Origin: Branchiostoma floridae
Lineage: Eukaryota; Chordata; Leptocardii; Amphioxiformes; Branchiostomatidae
Reading direction: 5' to 3'
NCBI RefSeq assembly: GCF_000003815.2
Contig: NC_049986.1
Span: forward strand, 938,864-1,002,863
Length of the DNA: 64,000 bases
The notes beneath the pieces were generated by a model. The model worked only from the letters and a program-made list of their open reading frames with translations. It made no database searches and was not told the origin of the DNA. This document shows, piece after piece, positions 37,601-53,666 of this stretch. Numbering within the stretch: position 1 is the first letter of the stretch; every line of letters begins with the position of its first letter. The position numbers and the translations under genes were made by a program.

Positions 37601-40600
37601 TATGATTTTGGAAACAGTCAGACGTACAGAAACCCTGTACAGAATCTGCAACACCACACCTCTCTCCGCAAAAGCCGAGCAATCAAGGTGGTCTACGTTT
37701 GAACACATCCTCAGGATGCCACAAGACACACCTGCACAGAAAGCCCTTGAATTCGCCATTCTAGGTTCTAATAGATTCAAGGCACGCAAGGGAAGACACT
37801 GTCAATTTGCTCAGCCTGCTGAAGGCGGACCTAAAGCACAGGGGCTGAACCCTTCCTACAACGGCAAAGAAACTCCTGGAGCTAAGGAAGCTTGCAGGAT
37901 GCAAAGCGCAGTGGAAAAGGATGAAGAAAGACTGAATGCAGCTACAGGACTTTTCTAAGGCTGTAGATGCAGAATGCAGTGAATGATGATGATGAGACGT
38001 TTCAGACAGTCATTCAGTTGCTTGAGTAATTGCTTTTTTGGTGCAAAGAGGACATGATATAAAAAACAAGAAAATGAAGCAATGTATTCAGGACTTTCCT
38101 ATATCTGCACCAATGACACTTATTTCAGTGTGTTCAGTAAATTTTTTTTTTCTGATAGCAAACATTTTAATAATAGTTTGATGTACAATTTTGTTTTTAT
38201 GTTCACAGACACAAATACCTACAGAAAGAATATTATCTGTTAGAAGTTCCTGATGTGCAAAACCTCAGTCATAGATGACATTCAACTCTGTACCAGTAGA
38301 AACATTGGTTGATAAGAAGATACCTCCAGCTAAAACCATTATGACCACCTTATTGCTCACACAAAGCAGGGTTCTCCCCAGAATATTTTAGTATAGTGGA
38401 GGGGCTGGCAAAAAATAAGCCGAACCAATGCGCTGCGCTTTCATGAAAATGGGTTCATTTTGCATGACAGAGGGTGTCAAATGCTACAAGTATAATATAC
38501 TATAGTGATTCCTTTGTTGTGAAGTGGCAAAATGACTATTTTTTTGATCATTGCCAATTCACAAGTTTTTGTAGACAATGCTGACTGGAAAAGTGATGCC
38601 ACTTGGCACAAAAATCTGTGAATTTTTATTAATTTTAGCGAAACTAACCAAGAAAATAGGGAAGAAACACACTAAATTTCAAAAGGAGTATAGTGGAGCT
38701 GGGCTAGGAATATAGTGGAGGACCTCCGTTATTCCATCCTCTGGGGAGGACTCTGAGAAACATTGGTTGATAAGAAGATACCTAAAGCTAAAACCATTAT
38801 CACCACCAAGATCACAACCACCTTATTGCTCCCACAAAGGATATTTATTGTCTCATCCAGATCCTCCAGGTCCCATTCGATACTGCGCAGGCTGTTCCGC
38901 AGCTCGTTACTCGTCCAATCGTATTCCTCCTTACTGACGGAGACGGGATCCTCCAACAGCTCGCACCAGCGCTGGTACAGTCCTGTGGCATTCTGGACCG
39001 CCTTCTGGACTTCACTGGTGGGGACAAAAGTGATAAAATTAGTGATGAAATTAGTTTGATTATGTAAAAAAAATTGCCCAGTGCTGGAGTACAGCTCACC
39101 GGTGTGGGGAGGTCTACCACGCGGTCTGTCGGACGAGCTGGAGAAAGTCCAGAGGACCTGTTGTAGGATTATTGGTATACCCTACGATCAGTTACCAACC
39201 CTGGAGTCCCGGAGGCGGGATGCGACTGCACGTGAACTGAGAAGGGTGGTGGCTGACGCCACTCATCCTTGCCAGGATTTTCTGCAGCAGGCTACAGAGT
39301 GTCAGTACCAGCTACGATGGGCTCCCCGTTTTAAGCTGCCAATGAGCCGGTCCAACAGACATTCGCAATCGTTTATCCCCAGGGCCGTTGCTCTGTTGAG
39401 TGACAATTAACGCACTATCATATCCGTATGACGTGTACTGAACTCATCGTTACAAATATTGTATAGTAAACGTCTGTAATGTGTGATTTTAAGCAAAATT
39501 ATCAGTCAGTGTAAAGTATGCTTTTAAAATTGTATTAACTTTTGAGACAATGTTTAACAACGAAGCTTGTAAGCACCAACACAATTCAGGCTAAATCGCC
39601 TGCAAAGTGGTGATTTTAATAAAGTTCAAAGTTCAAAGAAAATTAAAGGAATGCAAGTGCCTGCAAAACGGTCACAACGGGGCTAATCATACTAGTTTAA
39701 TGTCAATGGCTTCTACTTCTACTTTGTCAAACTTTAGTCTCTACCAGACTGACTACGCAGTCTGTTATAGGGAGAATGATTTATCAGAGGCAGGGTTGGA
39801 CAAGTTTTCTAAAATTCACTTGCAAGTACATAAAAAAAATTACTTGCCCGAAGCAACTTTTAATCACTTGCCCAAAATCTAAATGACATTCTTCTATGTA
39901 TTTTCACTTCCATCAATGGAGTTCTGGTGGTATTTTTGTGTAATTTTGTGGTAATTTTCCAGAATTTTTGCCCAAATCTAATTTCTACTATCCTCGTACC
40001 CCTGTACAGCGGTCTGGTGAAGGCTAGTCAAACTCCAAGAAGAACCAGCTGAGCTAAGCAAATTCTGAGAATTTCTGTAGGGATCCTTTTGATTTCAGTA
40101 CAAACAATGGCATTTCCCATTGTACTGAATGGACAAACACTGCCAATGGAACAAAACAAGACCTCCTTGGCCACATGCAAATCAGTTTTCAGCAATATTC
40201 TTTGTTTACTACAATGGGCACTTTGACAATTCTTCTACTAGTAGGTCTGGGAAATGGATTTGCTATATATGAAAGCATTTGCATCAACACCTATGCCAAT
40301 GACTACTACAGTAGAGTGTTATTCTATCCAAGGACGTTACACCAAGGACACATATAATGTCCTTGTATAATGTGATTGTCCTTGTTCTATCCAAAGTTTT
40401 CTATATTTTAATCCAAGGAGCTTTTATCAGTGATCTAATTGTCTTTCCAAAGTTGATGGTGCAATTAGGAAAAATTCATGACATTTCCAGTATACCATTT
40501 ACTTGTTGACATTACCAGAAAAGTAATAGCGCATGTCTTGCGCATGGTTGCTTTTCAAACCTTCTTGGTCATATTCATAGTTCTTGAAAGTTGTCCACAA

Positions 40601-42659
40601 CTCCTGATTAGCCACACAAATGAATAAATAAACACATGGATGGGACTCTGTGAAGTCTGTGATCAATTCTTCACCATTTCACACCCTACTAGTAGCCAAT
40701 CCAACGTCCTATTTGTAAGATACACAAATGATAAATTACACAACTCTATTATTAGTTATAGACTCAAAATCAACAAACCTTAGCTTTATTGAGATAACAT
40801 TAGGAGGGAGGTAATGTGTTATTGGTATAGATACAATTCAATAGATGTAACACAAGGAATATCAATCAATCAACAAGGAATATGATCGTAGTAATATGGT
40901 CTTGATTTCAAAAATTGTCAATATCCATAGATAAATAAAAACATGAAGAAAGTAAGTTTATGTGATATTTATCTGTAGGTTAAAGTAGGGCAGACATTAA
41001 TCATTGACACCCAATTCTAATTTGTAGGCAACACTATACTAAAATATCTATGTCGGTCCATGTGGCCTAAATTATATCTCTTCTTGTGATGATTTATCTG
41101 CCAAAATTTGACTGAATTAACCACTGAACCAGATGCTAAAATGAGAAGCAAAACCATAACTGTTGACACTTACTTAGTATTGTATACATAAAGTGATTTG
41201 GATTGAAAAAAAGTCTGGGATTGGGATTGGCTTATTTGTAAAAACATCTGTCACTAGAGACTGTGACACTGAGTGACATGGTCCAGTTCCGCTTCCTTGT
41301 GCGGATTAGCCAAACAGAAACATCATGTTGGCATTGATAGACTGAAAAGGAAATTTTGCAAGCAGTTGCTGGTAAACAAAAATATATTTATTATATAGAG
41401 AGTGGTATGGCAATAGATATAAGATAATTTATACAGGGACTGTCATGTTTTCTGCATGTAGATTGACTGACTAGGCAGCAGTTTTGGGATGCCCATGCCA
41501 GTAGTGTAATCAATAAGATTATGTCTAATCTAAAAGGCTGCCATGCTCTAATATGTGGACTGCAAGAGTAACGTTAGATATCTTTCAAATCATAACTGGG
41601 CTGATGCAGCATGTCCCAGAAATATGCACACATTTCTTTCTTCTTCCATTCAATAATTGACTCAGTACTGATAAAGGCATGGCGTGGTCTCGGTGTTTGG
41701 GCCGGAGCCAAAACTGACACACAAACAGAGAAATTCCTCCACTGACCTCCCAAAAAAAATCATGACGTCCATACCCCACGCAGATGATATAAATCAAGAC
41801 ACAATACACATCCTTATTGTGTACGTGCGAAGAGCCACAATGGAGAAAACGAGGGCACTCTCCATACCACCAACTCCGCATAACTCCTCATTTACATAAG
41901 ACAAGGATGTAACACACACAGCATCAGTCCCTCTCCATCTTGGAGGAGAAGTCTCAAATCCTCACACACAAACCTCAGTTCCTTCTTCAGAAACCCCAAC
42001 AAGCTTCCCACATCCTCTGCCGTGAGAGCGGGGAGAGTCATCGCTCATCAACATGTATAGGGAACAGCCATATACAGGGGAGAATAGCAGAGGGAGGGCA
42101 GGGTTTCCACCCATGGATATCTTCTGTATTTTTGGGACGGCTGGTATTTTTGGCAGGCAGGAAGGAAACACGTCATAGGCTGGCCAGTCTGAGTGAGTGT
42201 GACTGGCATACCTCAAGTAGTACACCATAAACACTACAAACTTGGACTTGATGCAGACTTAAACTGAATGTAAAGGAACTCTTAGATCCAACAGCATTTG
42301 CCTCTATAGTTTACAAACAGGAACTTTTTCTTGTATCTCAGAAGAATGAGGGTGATAGTATTCGATACTTGACACGTTGTAGTGTGTAGACATAAACAAA
42401 AGAGTGTTGCTTGGCTTTAAATTCTACGAATCTCTGGAGAAATAAAAGACTAAACAAAAAAGTAAGTTGGATCGTAGACATAATTGTGGATACCTATAAC
42501 ATGTATTTATAAAAGTGAAGGAAGCTTGTAAGATATGATTTGCGAAAAGGGAAACAATAAAATTAACGCTTGGCGTCTTTTTGGCACACTGATGCATTTA
42601 AATTTTGCCAGGAAAAATACTCACTCTTTGACGACGAAAAACGGATCTTCTAACGACAT
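31687..42659 (-). CDS. STX6: Syntaxin 6 (Qc-SNARE of the trans-Golgi/endosome)
   Basis: Nine exons join in phase to about 281 residues (human 255): 42625-42659, 38845-39014, 36836-36930, 35968-36030, 35485-35580, 34373-34480, 33606-33712, 32848-32942, 31687-31763. The start [12 protein letters not shown] closely matches vertebrate syntaxin 6. The N-terminal helical domain follows ([52 protein letters not shown]). Then comes the Qc-SNARE motif ([57 protein letters not shown]) with the zero-layer glutamine in LDEQ. A C-terminal membrane anchor ends the protein ([20 protein letters not shown]...). It mediates fusion of endosomal and Golgi vesicles. The middle (exons 4-6) is longer and less conserved. 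Intron 2 is a U12-type candidate. The gene is packed with MITEs and LINE tails, all intronic. Confidence 0.97.
31831..32040. mobile_element. MITE with complementary ends
   Basis: The left arm TACATTACCTTTATCCGCGG and the inner ATCCATTGCTTTTGAAAAC pair with the right arm (GTTTTCAAAAGC-like, then CCCCGCGAATAAAGGCGTTA). Non-coding, in syntaxin 6 intron 8. Ends are approximate. Confidence 0.65.
32413..32807. mobile_element. CAGGGTTCTCCCCAG-family MITE, 5-bp duplication
   Basis: Ends CAGGGTTCTCCCCAG and CTGGGGAGAACCCTG are perfect inverted repeats, flanked by AAGAG on both sides (32408-32412, 32808-32812). The second copy, in opposite orientation, is at 38367-38755. A 5-bp duplication with CAGGG ends fits the hAT5 group (inference). 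It ends about 40 bases 3' of the exon 32848-32942 donor. Confidence 0.88.
33044..33214. mobile_element. MITE with TACTGTAAATGC ends
   Basis: TACTGTAAATGC at the left and GCATTTACAGTA at the right are complementary. Inside, TTCGCGGTGG pairs with CCGCGAA/CCACCGCG blocks. About 171 bp in syntaxin 6 intron 7. TA-type ends suggest Tc1/mariner. Confidence 0.8.
33877..34243 (+). mobile_element. Harbinger-type MITE GGCCACACC, copy A
   Basis: Ends GGCCACACCAATTTAATTTC and GAAATTAAATCGGTGTGGCC are flanked by TAA on both sides (33874-33876 and 34244-34246). The interior is about 90 percent or more identical by eye to copy B. It lies in syntaxin 6 intron 6, upstream of copy B in direct orientation. Confidence 0.93.
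34528..34886 (+). mobile_element. Harbinger-type MITE GGCCACACC, copy B
   Basis: Same ends as copy A, flanked by TTA on both sides (34525-34527 and 34887-34889). It lies in syntaxin 6 intron 5. Copies A and B bracket the 108-base exon 34373-34480. Confidence 0.93.
37003..37455. mobile_element. Penelope-like or foldback element, interrupted by a gap
   Basis: TATAGGATAAAGGAG at the left and CTCCTTTATCCTATA at the right are exact inverted copies. Near the left end 'cttacgtttcgatgtctctcagacaccttcgtcaacc' has the ACGTTTCG...CTTCGTCA pattern of Penelope-like element termini. The centre is lost in the gap at 37335-37438. Family is inferred. Confidence 0.5.
37335..37438. other. Assembly gap (N)
   Basis: Short gap within an inverted-ended element in syntaxin 6 intron 2. 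Confidence 0.99.
37555..38040 (+). mobile_element. LINE C-terminal fragment inside a foldback element
   Basis: The plus-strand reading '[21 protein letters not shown]' matches the GH.LRMP....KALE signature after the RT domain of several non-LTR elements. It ends at a stop at 37956 followed by an ATGATGATG tail. Outside it, CGCCAAAAGCAATCAATCAA and TTGCTTGAGTAATTGCTTTT are arms of another repeat, seen intact at 49913-50103, into which the LINE inserted. Confidence 0.7.
38367..38755. mobile_element. CAGGGTTCTCCCCAG-family MITE, second copy
   Basis: Starts CAGGGTTCTCCCCAGAAT and ends CTCTGGGGAGGACTCTG, inverted relative to the copy at 32413-32807. It separates two direct copies of a 65-80 base host segment (38302-38366 and 38758-38839). 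Confidence 0.88.
39080..39637 (+). mobile_element. CR1-like LINE 3' end
   Basis: The plus-strand reading has '[20 protein letters not shown]', '[12 protein letters not shown]' and '...[13 protein letters not shown]' then stop, the classic C-terminal block of CR1/L2-type reverse transcriptases. The 3' UTR ends in AATAAAGTTCAAAGTTCAAAG (terminal TTCAAAG repeats). It lies antisense in syntaxin 6 intron 1, starting about 65 bases upstream of exon 2. Confidence 0.85.
39791..39930. mobile_element. Partial CAGGG MITE
   Basis: Begins CAGGGTTGGACAAGTTTTCT and matches the first about 140 bases of the element at 58956-59281 (reverse strand), then ends without the second terminus. Confidence 0.75.
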
Positions 42660-42901
42660 GTTGATGGGTGAAAATCGGGGACGACGTTCTGTGACTCCTT
42701 CGGCTTGAGAAGTCTTGAGAAATGGAGAAAATATTGAGAACTGGAGAGAGTTATTGATGAAACCGACAGGACAGTCGACGTGAAATCTCCCACACCACTG
42801 TCACATTTCTCGTGACGTCACTACCGGAAGTAAACCCCGCGGTGGCTGAACTTTAACCCTTGACCTACTAATATTACAAATGTGCCGGAGAGAGAGAAAG
42901 T
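42660..42901. promoter_or_regulatory. Head-to-head promoter of syntaxin 6 and OSGEP
   Basis: Only 242 bases separate the two start codons. TGACGTCA (42813-42820, a full CRE) and CCGGAAGT (42824-42831, an ETS site) stand next to each other. No TATA box is obvious. Such CRE plus ETS pairs are typical of bidirectional housekeeping promoters. Shared use is inference. Confidence 0.75.
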
Positions 42902-49813
<6,912 letters not shown>

Positions 49814-49912
49814 GGAGAACGAATGTAAAGACTGTTCGACTTTAAACGTATAACTGTTGTAACCTTGTTTCGATCCATTTCTTTTTGGAAGTCAAACTGT
49901 GATATTGATGTA

Positions 49913-50103
49913 CAGGCATGCCAAAATGCTTCTACTCATTGACAAGCAACTGAATATGATTTTGGAAATGGTCAGATGTTTCAGACAGCTGCCCAGTGTT
50001 TTTCACCAGTGACACTGACCATTTTCAAAACTTCAGAACAATTCCCAAACCATGTCCAGTTGCTTGAGTAACTGCTTTTTGGCATATCTCATTACCTGGA
50101 TGT
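49913..50103. mobile_element. Foldback element, intact copy of the 37.6 kb arms
   Basis: GCATGCCAAAATGCTTCTAC...CAAGCAACTGAATATG pairs with TCCAGTTGCTTGAGTAACTG...TTTTTGGCATATC. The inner TTTTGGAAATGGTCAG pairs with CTGACCATTTTCAAAA. Non-coding, just 3' of the OSGEP stop. Confidence 0.75.
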
Positions 50104-50310
50104 CTAACCTACACAGTACACAGGCATCTTCGGGTGGGAAATGATATCTTGTAAAGTTTTGATACTTCATGATTTTCAACATTTTTTAGTTTTTATTGAT
50201 CTATGTAGAAATTGTATGATGTGCACTTTGTTTTTTTGCTTCAGATCTGATGTATACTTGAACCTAAATGCAAAAAAATGTCTGAATACTTTTGTGAGTA
50301 ACCGAAGCTA

Positions 50311-50505
50311 CTCTCCAAGCAGAGGGTAGGCTCTTGCTGTCTGTTTAGTCGTTTTTATCGGGCTTTCTATTTTGTCATTTTTCTTCAAGTACGCCAGCTA
50401 GTTAGGTTTTGACACAGCAAGATAAAATACAAAACAGAAAGCCCGATAAAAACGACTAAAAAAGTTTTAAAAAACCCAGCCAGAGCCTAACCTCTGCTTG
50501 GAGAG
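50311..50505. mobile_element. Foldback MITE with TA duplication
   Basis: CTCTCCAAGCAGAGGGTAGG at the left pairs with CCTAACCTCTGCTTGGAGAG at the right, flanked by TA. The second arm AGTCGTTTTTATCGGGCTTT pairs with AAAGCCCGATAAAAACGACT, so almost the whole element can fold into one hairpin. Confidence 0.9.
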
Positions 50506-50517
50506 TATAACCAAGCT

Positions 50518-50922
50518 ACTATACACCTTTCTCACGCGGCGGCCATGATAGATCGAAGAAGAGGTCAATGAGGCAAACAGATAAAACTTATTTCTAAAAT
50601 CAGGTCCCATTTAGTTTTCCCCCAAACCACACAAATTTTCATGATATAAGATAGAATAATGAATATTACAAGAAGTGTTATGCACTGAAAGATGTAGCAA
50701 TTTAGAGTAGTGTACACTGACCCCATAGTCCCTTAAGAGATGCAAAATAAAAACATAATAATGCAAATTTCTAACGAATTTGCAGCCATTCACTTATTGG
50801 TCGATTTCCTAATTGGTAGGCTATCATTGGTCGAACTGCTAATTATGATGGACAGCCTTTTGTTTGCCACATTGAACTCGTTTTAGATCAATCATGGCCG
50901 CCGCGTGAGAAAGGTGTATAGT
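50518..50922. mobile_element. MITE with GC-rich inverted ends
   Basis: ACTATACACCTTTCTCACGC and GCGTGAGAAAGGTGTATAGT are perfect inverted ends, extended by GGCGGCCATGAT against ATCATGGCCGCC. It starts 12 bases after the previous MITE. Class unknown. Confidence 0.88.
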
Positions 50923-51798
50923 CCCATGACACAAAAATATTGCTTTACATGTATGGAAGTTGTATGAAGACAGACACTGATACATTTGTATAATAAAGGC
51001 CCAAATGGCACGGTCTGTTTTATTGTCTCACACAAGACTCTTTTATAATTATCCCACAGTAAAAATCATCATACAAGTTCCAACACTCAGTACAATACAG
51101 ATCACTACCATATATAATGGTTATGGCATCATAGTACTTGTTTCTAAACATCATCTTAGTTTTTCAAGTACACATATTAGTACACATCAAAATGTCATTC
51201 AATACAGTGGGAAAATACAATCATTCTTTTGAAATAAATCGTTGTCTTATCAAGTACATAATAACAGTGGTAAAAAATATCACAGTTGTCATATCTGTGA
51301 CATGTACAGGACATACAAATATCTGTAAGGAAGGAAGACGATGTTTGAGATGATCCCTTCAATTGGTTTCAGGTGTTTTGCATATTTTGAGGTAACACAG
51401 TCACACATATTGCTTTCATTCAGCAAGTGGCTTTTGAAAAAACACCTGTACACTTTCCAAACTGTGCTATAATATCCTCACCTCATACACCTGTGTTGTA
51501 CATTGCTGTCTTTTCATAACAAAAATTTATTCACATTTATATCTAAAAATGTAGTCGTATAAATAAGATGGTTATCAAACTATAACTGGCTTCTTTGGTA
51601 TACCTTATATCTAGAAGCAGACCTAAAGATCGAGGTCCAATTCAACTACACAAAATAAGGCCAATTTAGAATCTTTTAAATCACACTCTGCTGCTTTGGA
51701 AAGTTCTCAGCAAAAGTTAACAAAGAGAGCATCAACGATACTAAAAATGTTATGCTGATGATATTTTAGTAATCACCATGCACAAATTTGTTATCTTA

Positions 51799-52162
51799 GG
51801 CCACACCAATTTAATTTCTTGGTTCACGGATTCGCTTGCTCCTGTTTTTTGGAAATAAAAAAAATTTAAAAAAATTACCACTCAGCAAATTTTCACCATA
51901 AATGAAACAATTCACCAACTTTCTGGTGTAGCAAATTGGCCTTTATATTATCAGCTCCTTAAAGTGTAGGTACAGGTGCTGTTACTGTACAATAATAGTG
52001 TTTTTGTACTTTTTTTCAAGCTGAAAACTTTTTATCCTATATGTTTTGGATTGGCCCTTACCTTTACCCCAACCATTTTACAATTTTTATTTTTATTTCG
52101 CCCTCTCGCTCCATATTTTTTATGAAAAAATCCGTGAACCAAGAAATTAAATTGGTGTAGCC
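51799..52162 (-). mobile_element. Harbinger-type MITE GGCCACACC, copy C
   Basis: Same family as 33877 and 34528 but in opposite orientation, flanked by TTA on both sides (51796-51798, 52163-52165). The right end has one mismatch (GTAGCC). Confidence 0.92.
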
Positions 52163-53666
52163 TTAAAAACAGATGAAAACCCACAATCTATTATCTAACA
52201 CAGGTTTGCTGACTAAGGCTGTATGGCATATACTTAAACTACAAAGTCTTAGACCATGGCAGCTTCTTGAACTAGACACAGAAATCAAGCACCAATTAGG
52301 AAAACAATGGTATAAAAATACAGGAGAAGCTTTACAGCATCTAGATCATAGCTCTGTTCAATATCTCTCAGGATCCTAATGGCTACAGTTATGACTTGGA
52401 AAGAGTATGGAAAGTTCCAACCAGTTTCACACACAATATAACACTAGAATCACGTTTGGTTTTGCCTTACCATACATAAAGATATCTATACATTCAATAA
52501 ATATTTGTCACTAAAAGTACCTAGAAAAAGCATCTGTTGAAATACAAACTTGACAAGCTTGTTAGCTAGAAAATGGTACATACTAGTCTACCATTTTAAC
52601 CAAGCTGTTTTTAAATGTACTTAATGAAAGGAGGAAAATTCATAGCTTTCATGAGACAAGCTGGTTTTGAGTTAAACTTTGGCTATCGTTATTGGTACAA
52701 TTGTATTTATCATCATTGTCACATGACAGACAAATTGTAGAACTAAAATAAGGTAAGGTCTTATAGGAACACGTTATTAAATGTACATGTAGCCCTGGTA
52801 ATAGCTTGCAAGCATATCAAACTTTAACACTGTTTTCTCCACTGGTGATCACCTATCTTACAGCTCTGTTCTTTTGCATATACAAAATTTGTCACAGTGA
52901 CTTTTAATGCTGTTTGGTGTTGTGACTCTGACCTTTCAAGTAGGACTATCATGAAAGAGTGCTTCATCATTCTGTTGAACTTCATGTTAGAATGATTAGT
53001 GGTCCACAGCAACTACAAATTTATTCTGTAAAATGCCACTGTACGTGTATTAGGTAGATACACACACATACGTGCCATACAAGATACAAAAGTTTTCACG
53101 GTTGATTCTCACATTTGTAATGTTCCTCAAGATGGAAGACGATTATTTAAACACACTTTTCGGAATGATTTGAAAAACTTGCTAAGTTACACTACTTAAT
53201 TAGACAAACATTTGCCACTTCTTTCTGTATGTATGTATGGATTGGAATGGCTTGAGAATTCCTTTGCTAGCAATGATTTATCTATAAGGAATGAGAAATG
53301 TTTGCTACTTGTGCATTTTAGCAACTTGGAATATTTGAGAAGTGTATATCAATGATACCTAGCTAGCTAGAATGATTTTAGGAAAATCTGCTATAAATAC
53401 GTGTTTAAAGATGTCTAAAATTACAAATCTAGAAATGCTAAGACAAGAAATGAAAAAGACGTTTAATCAGTCTTTTTTCATTCAACCTGGAATGATTTGA
53501 GAGAAATTTGCTGCTGGAATAGCATAGAATAGTTTGAAAAATTTTGGCTATCAGACATTTATTGCTAGATAAACATGTTTTGAGAAACAGTTGCTGTACA
53601 TCCCTTTTAATGAGAACTTTTTACCAGCCCTTTTTGGCTACCACTAATAATAATGCTGAGAAAATG

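Larger units (their letters stand above)
36931..38844 (-). other. U12-type (minor spliceosome) intron of syntaxin 6
   Basis: On the minus strand the intron begins ATATCCTTT (38844 down to 38836), the consensus U12 donor. CCTTAAC (36942-36948), the U12 branch consensus, ends 11 bases before the next exon (12 bases between the branch A and the exon). Frame and protein conservation (DETI-S-IVES, as in vertebrates) place the boundaries so that the intron starts AT and ends AA. No GT-AG alternative tested by hand keeps the frame. The intron contains an assembly gap, a Penelope-like piece, a LINE tail and a MITE. Confidence 0.85.
49814..53666. other. Spacer between OSGEP and the PDZ gene (convergent)
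   Basis: Holds both 3' UTRs and four inverted-repeat elements (49913-52162). From 52.2 to 53.6 kb the sequence is AT-rich with no recognisable exon. Confidence 0.6.

Noticed and set aside
38836-38844. Ordinary GT-AG splicing of syntaxin 6 exon 2 (e.g. donor at CTTT/GTGGGA or AAG/GTGGTT)
   Set aside because: Joined to the next exon these give a stop within a few codons or the wrong frame, and add residues absent from syntaxin 6.
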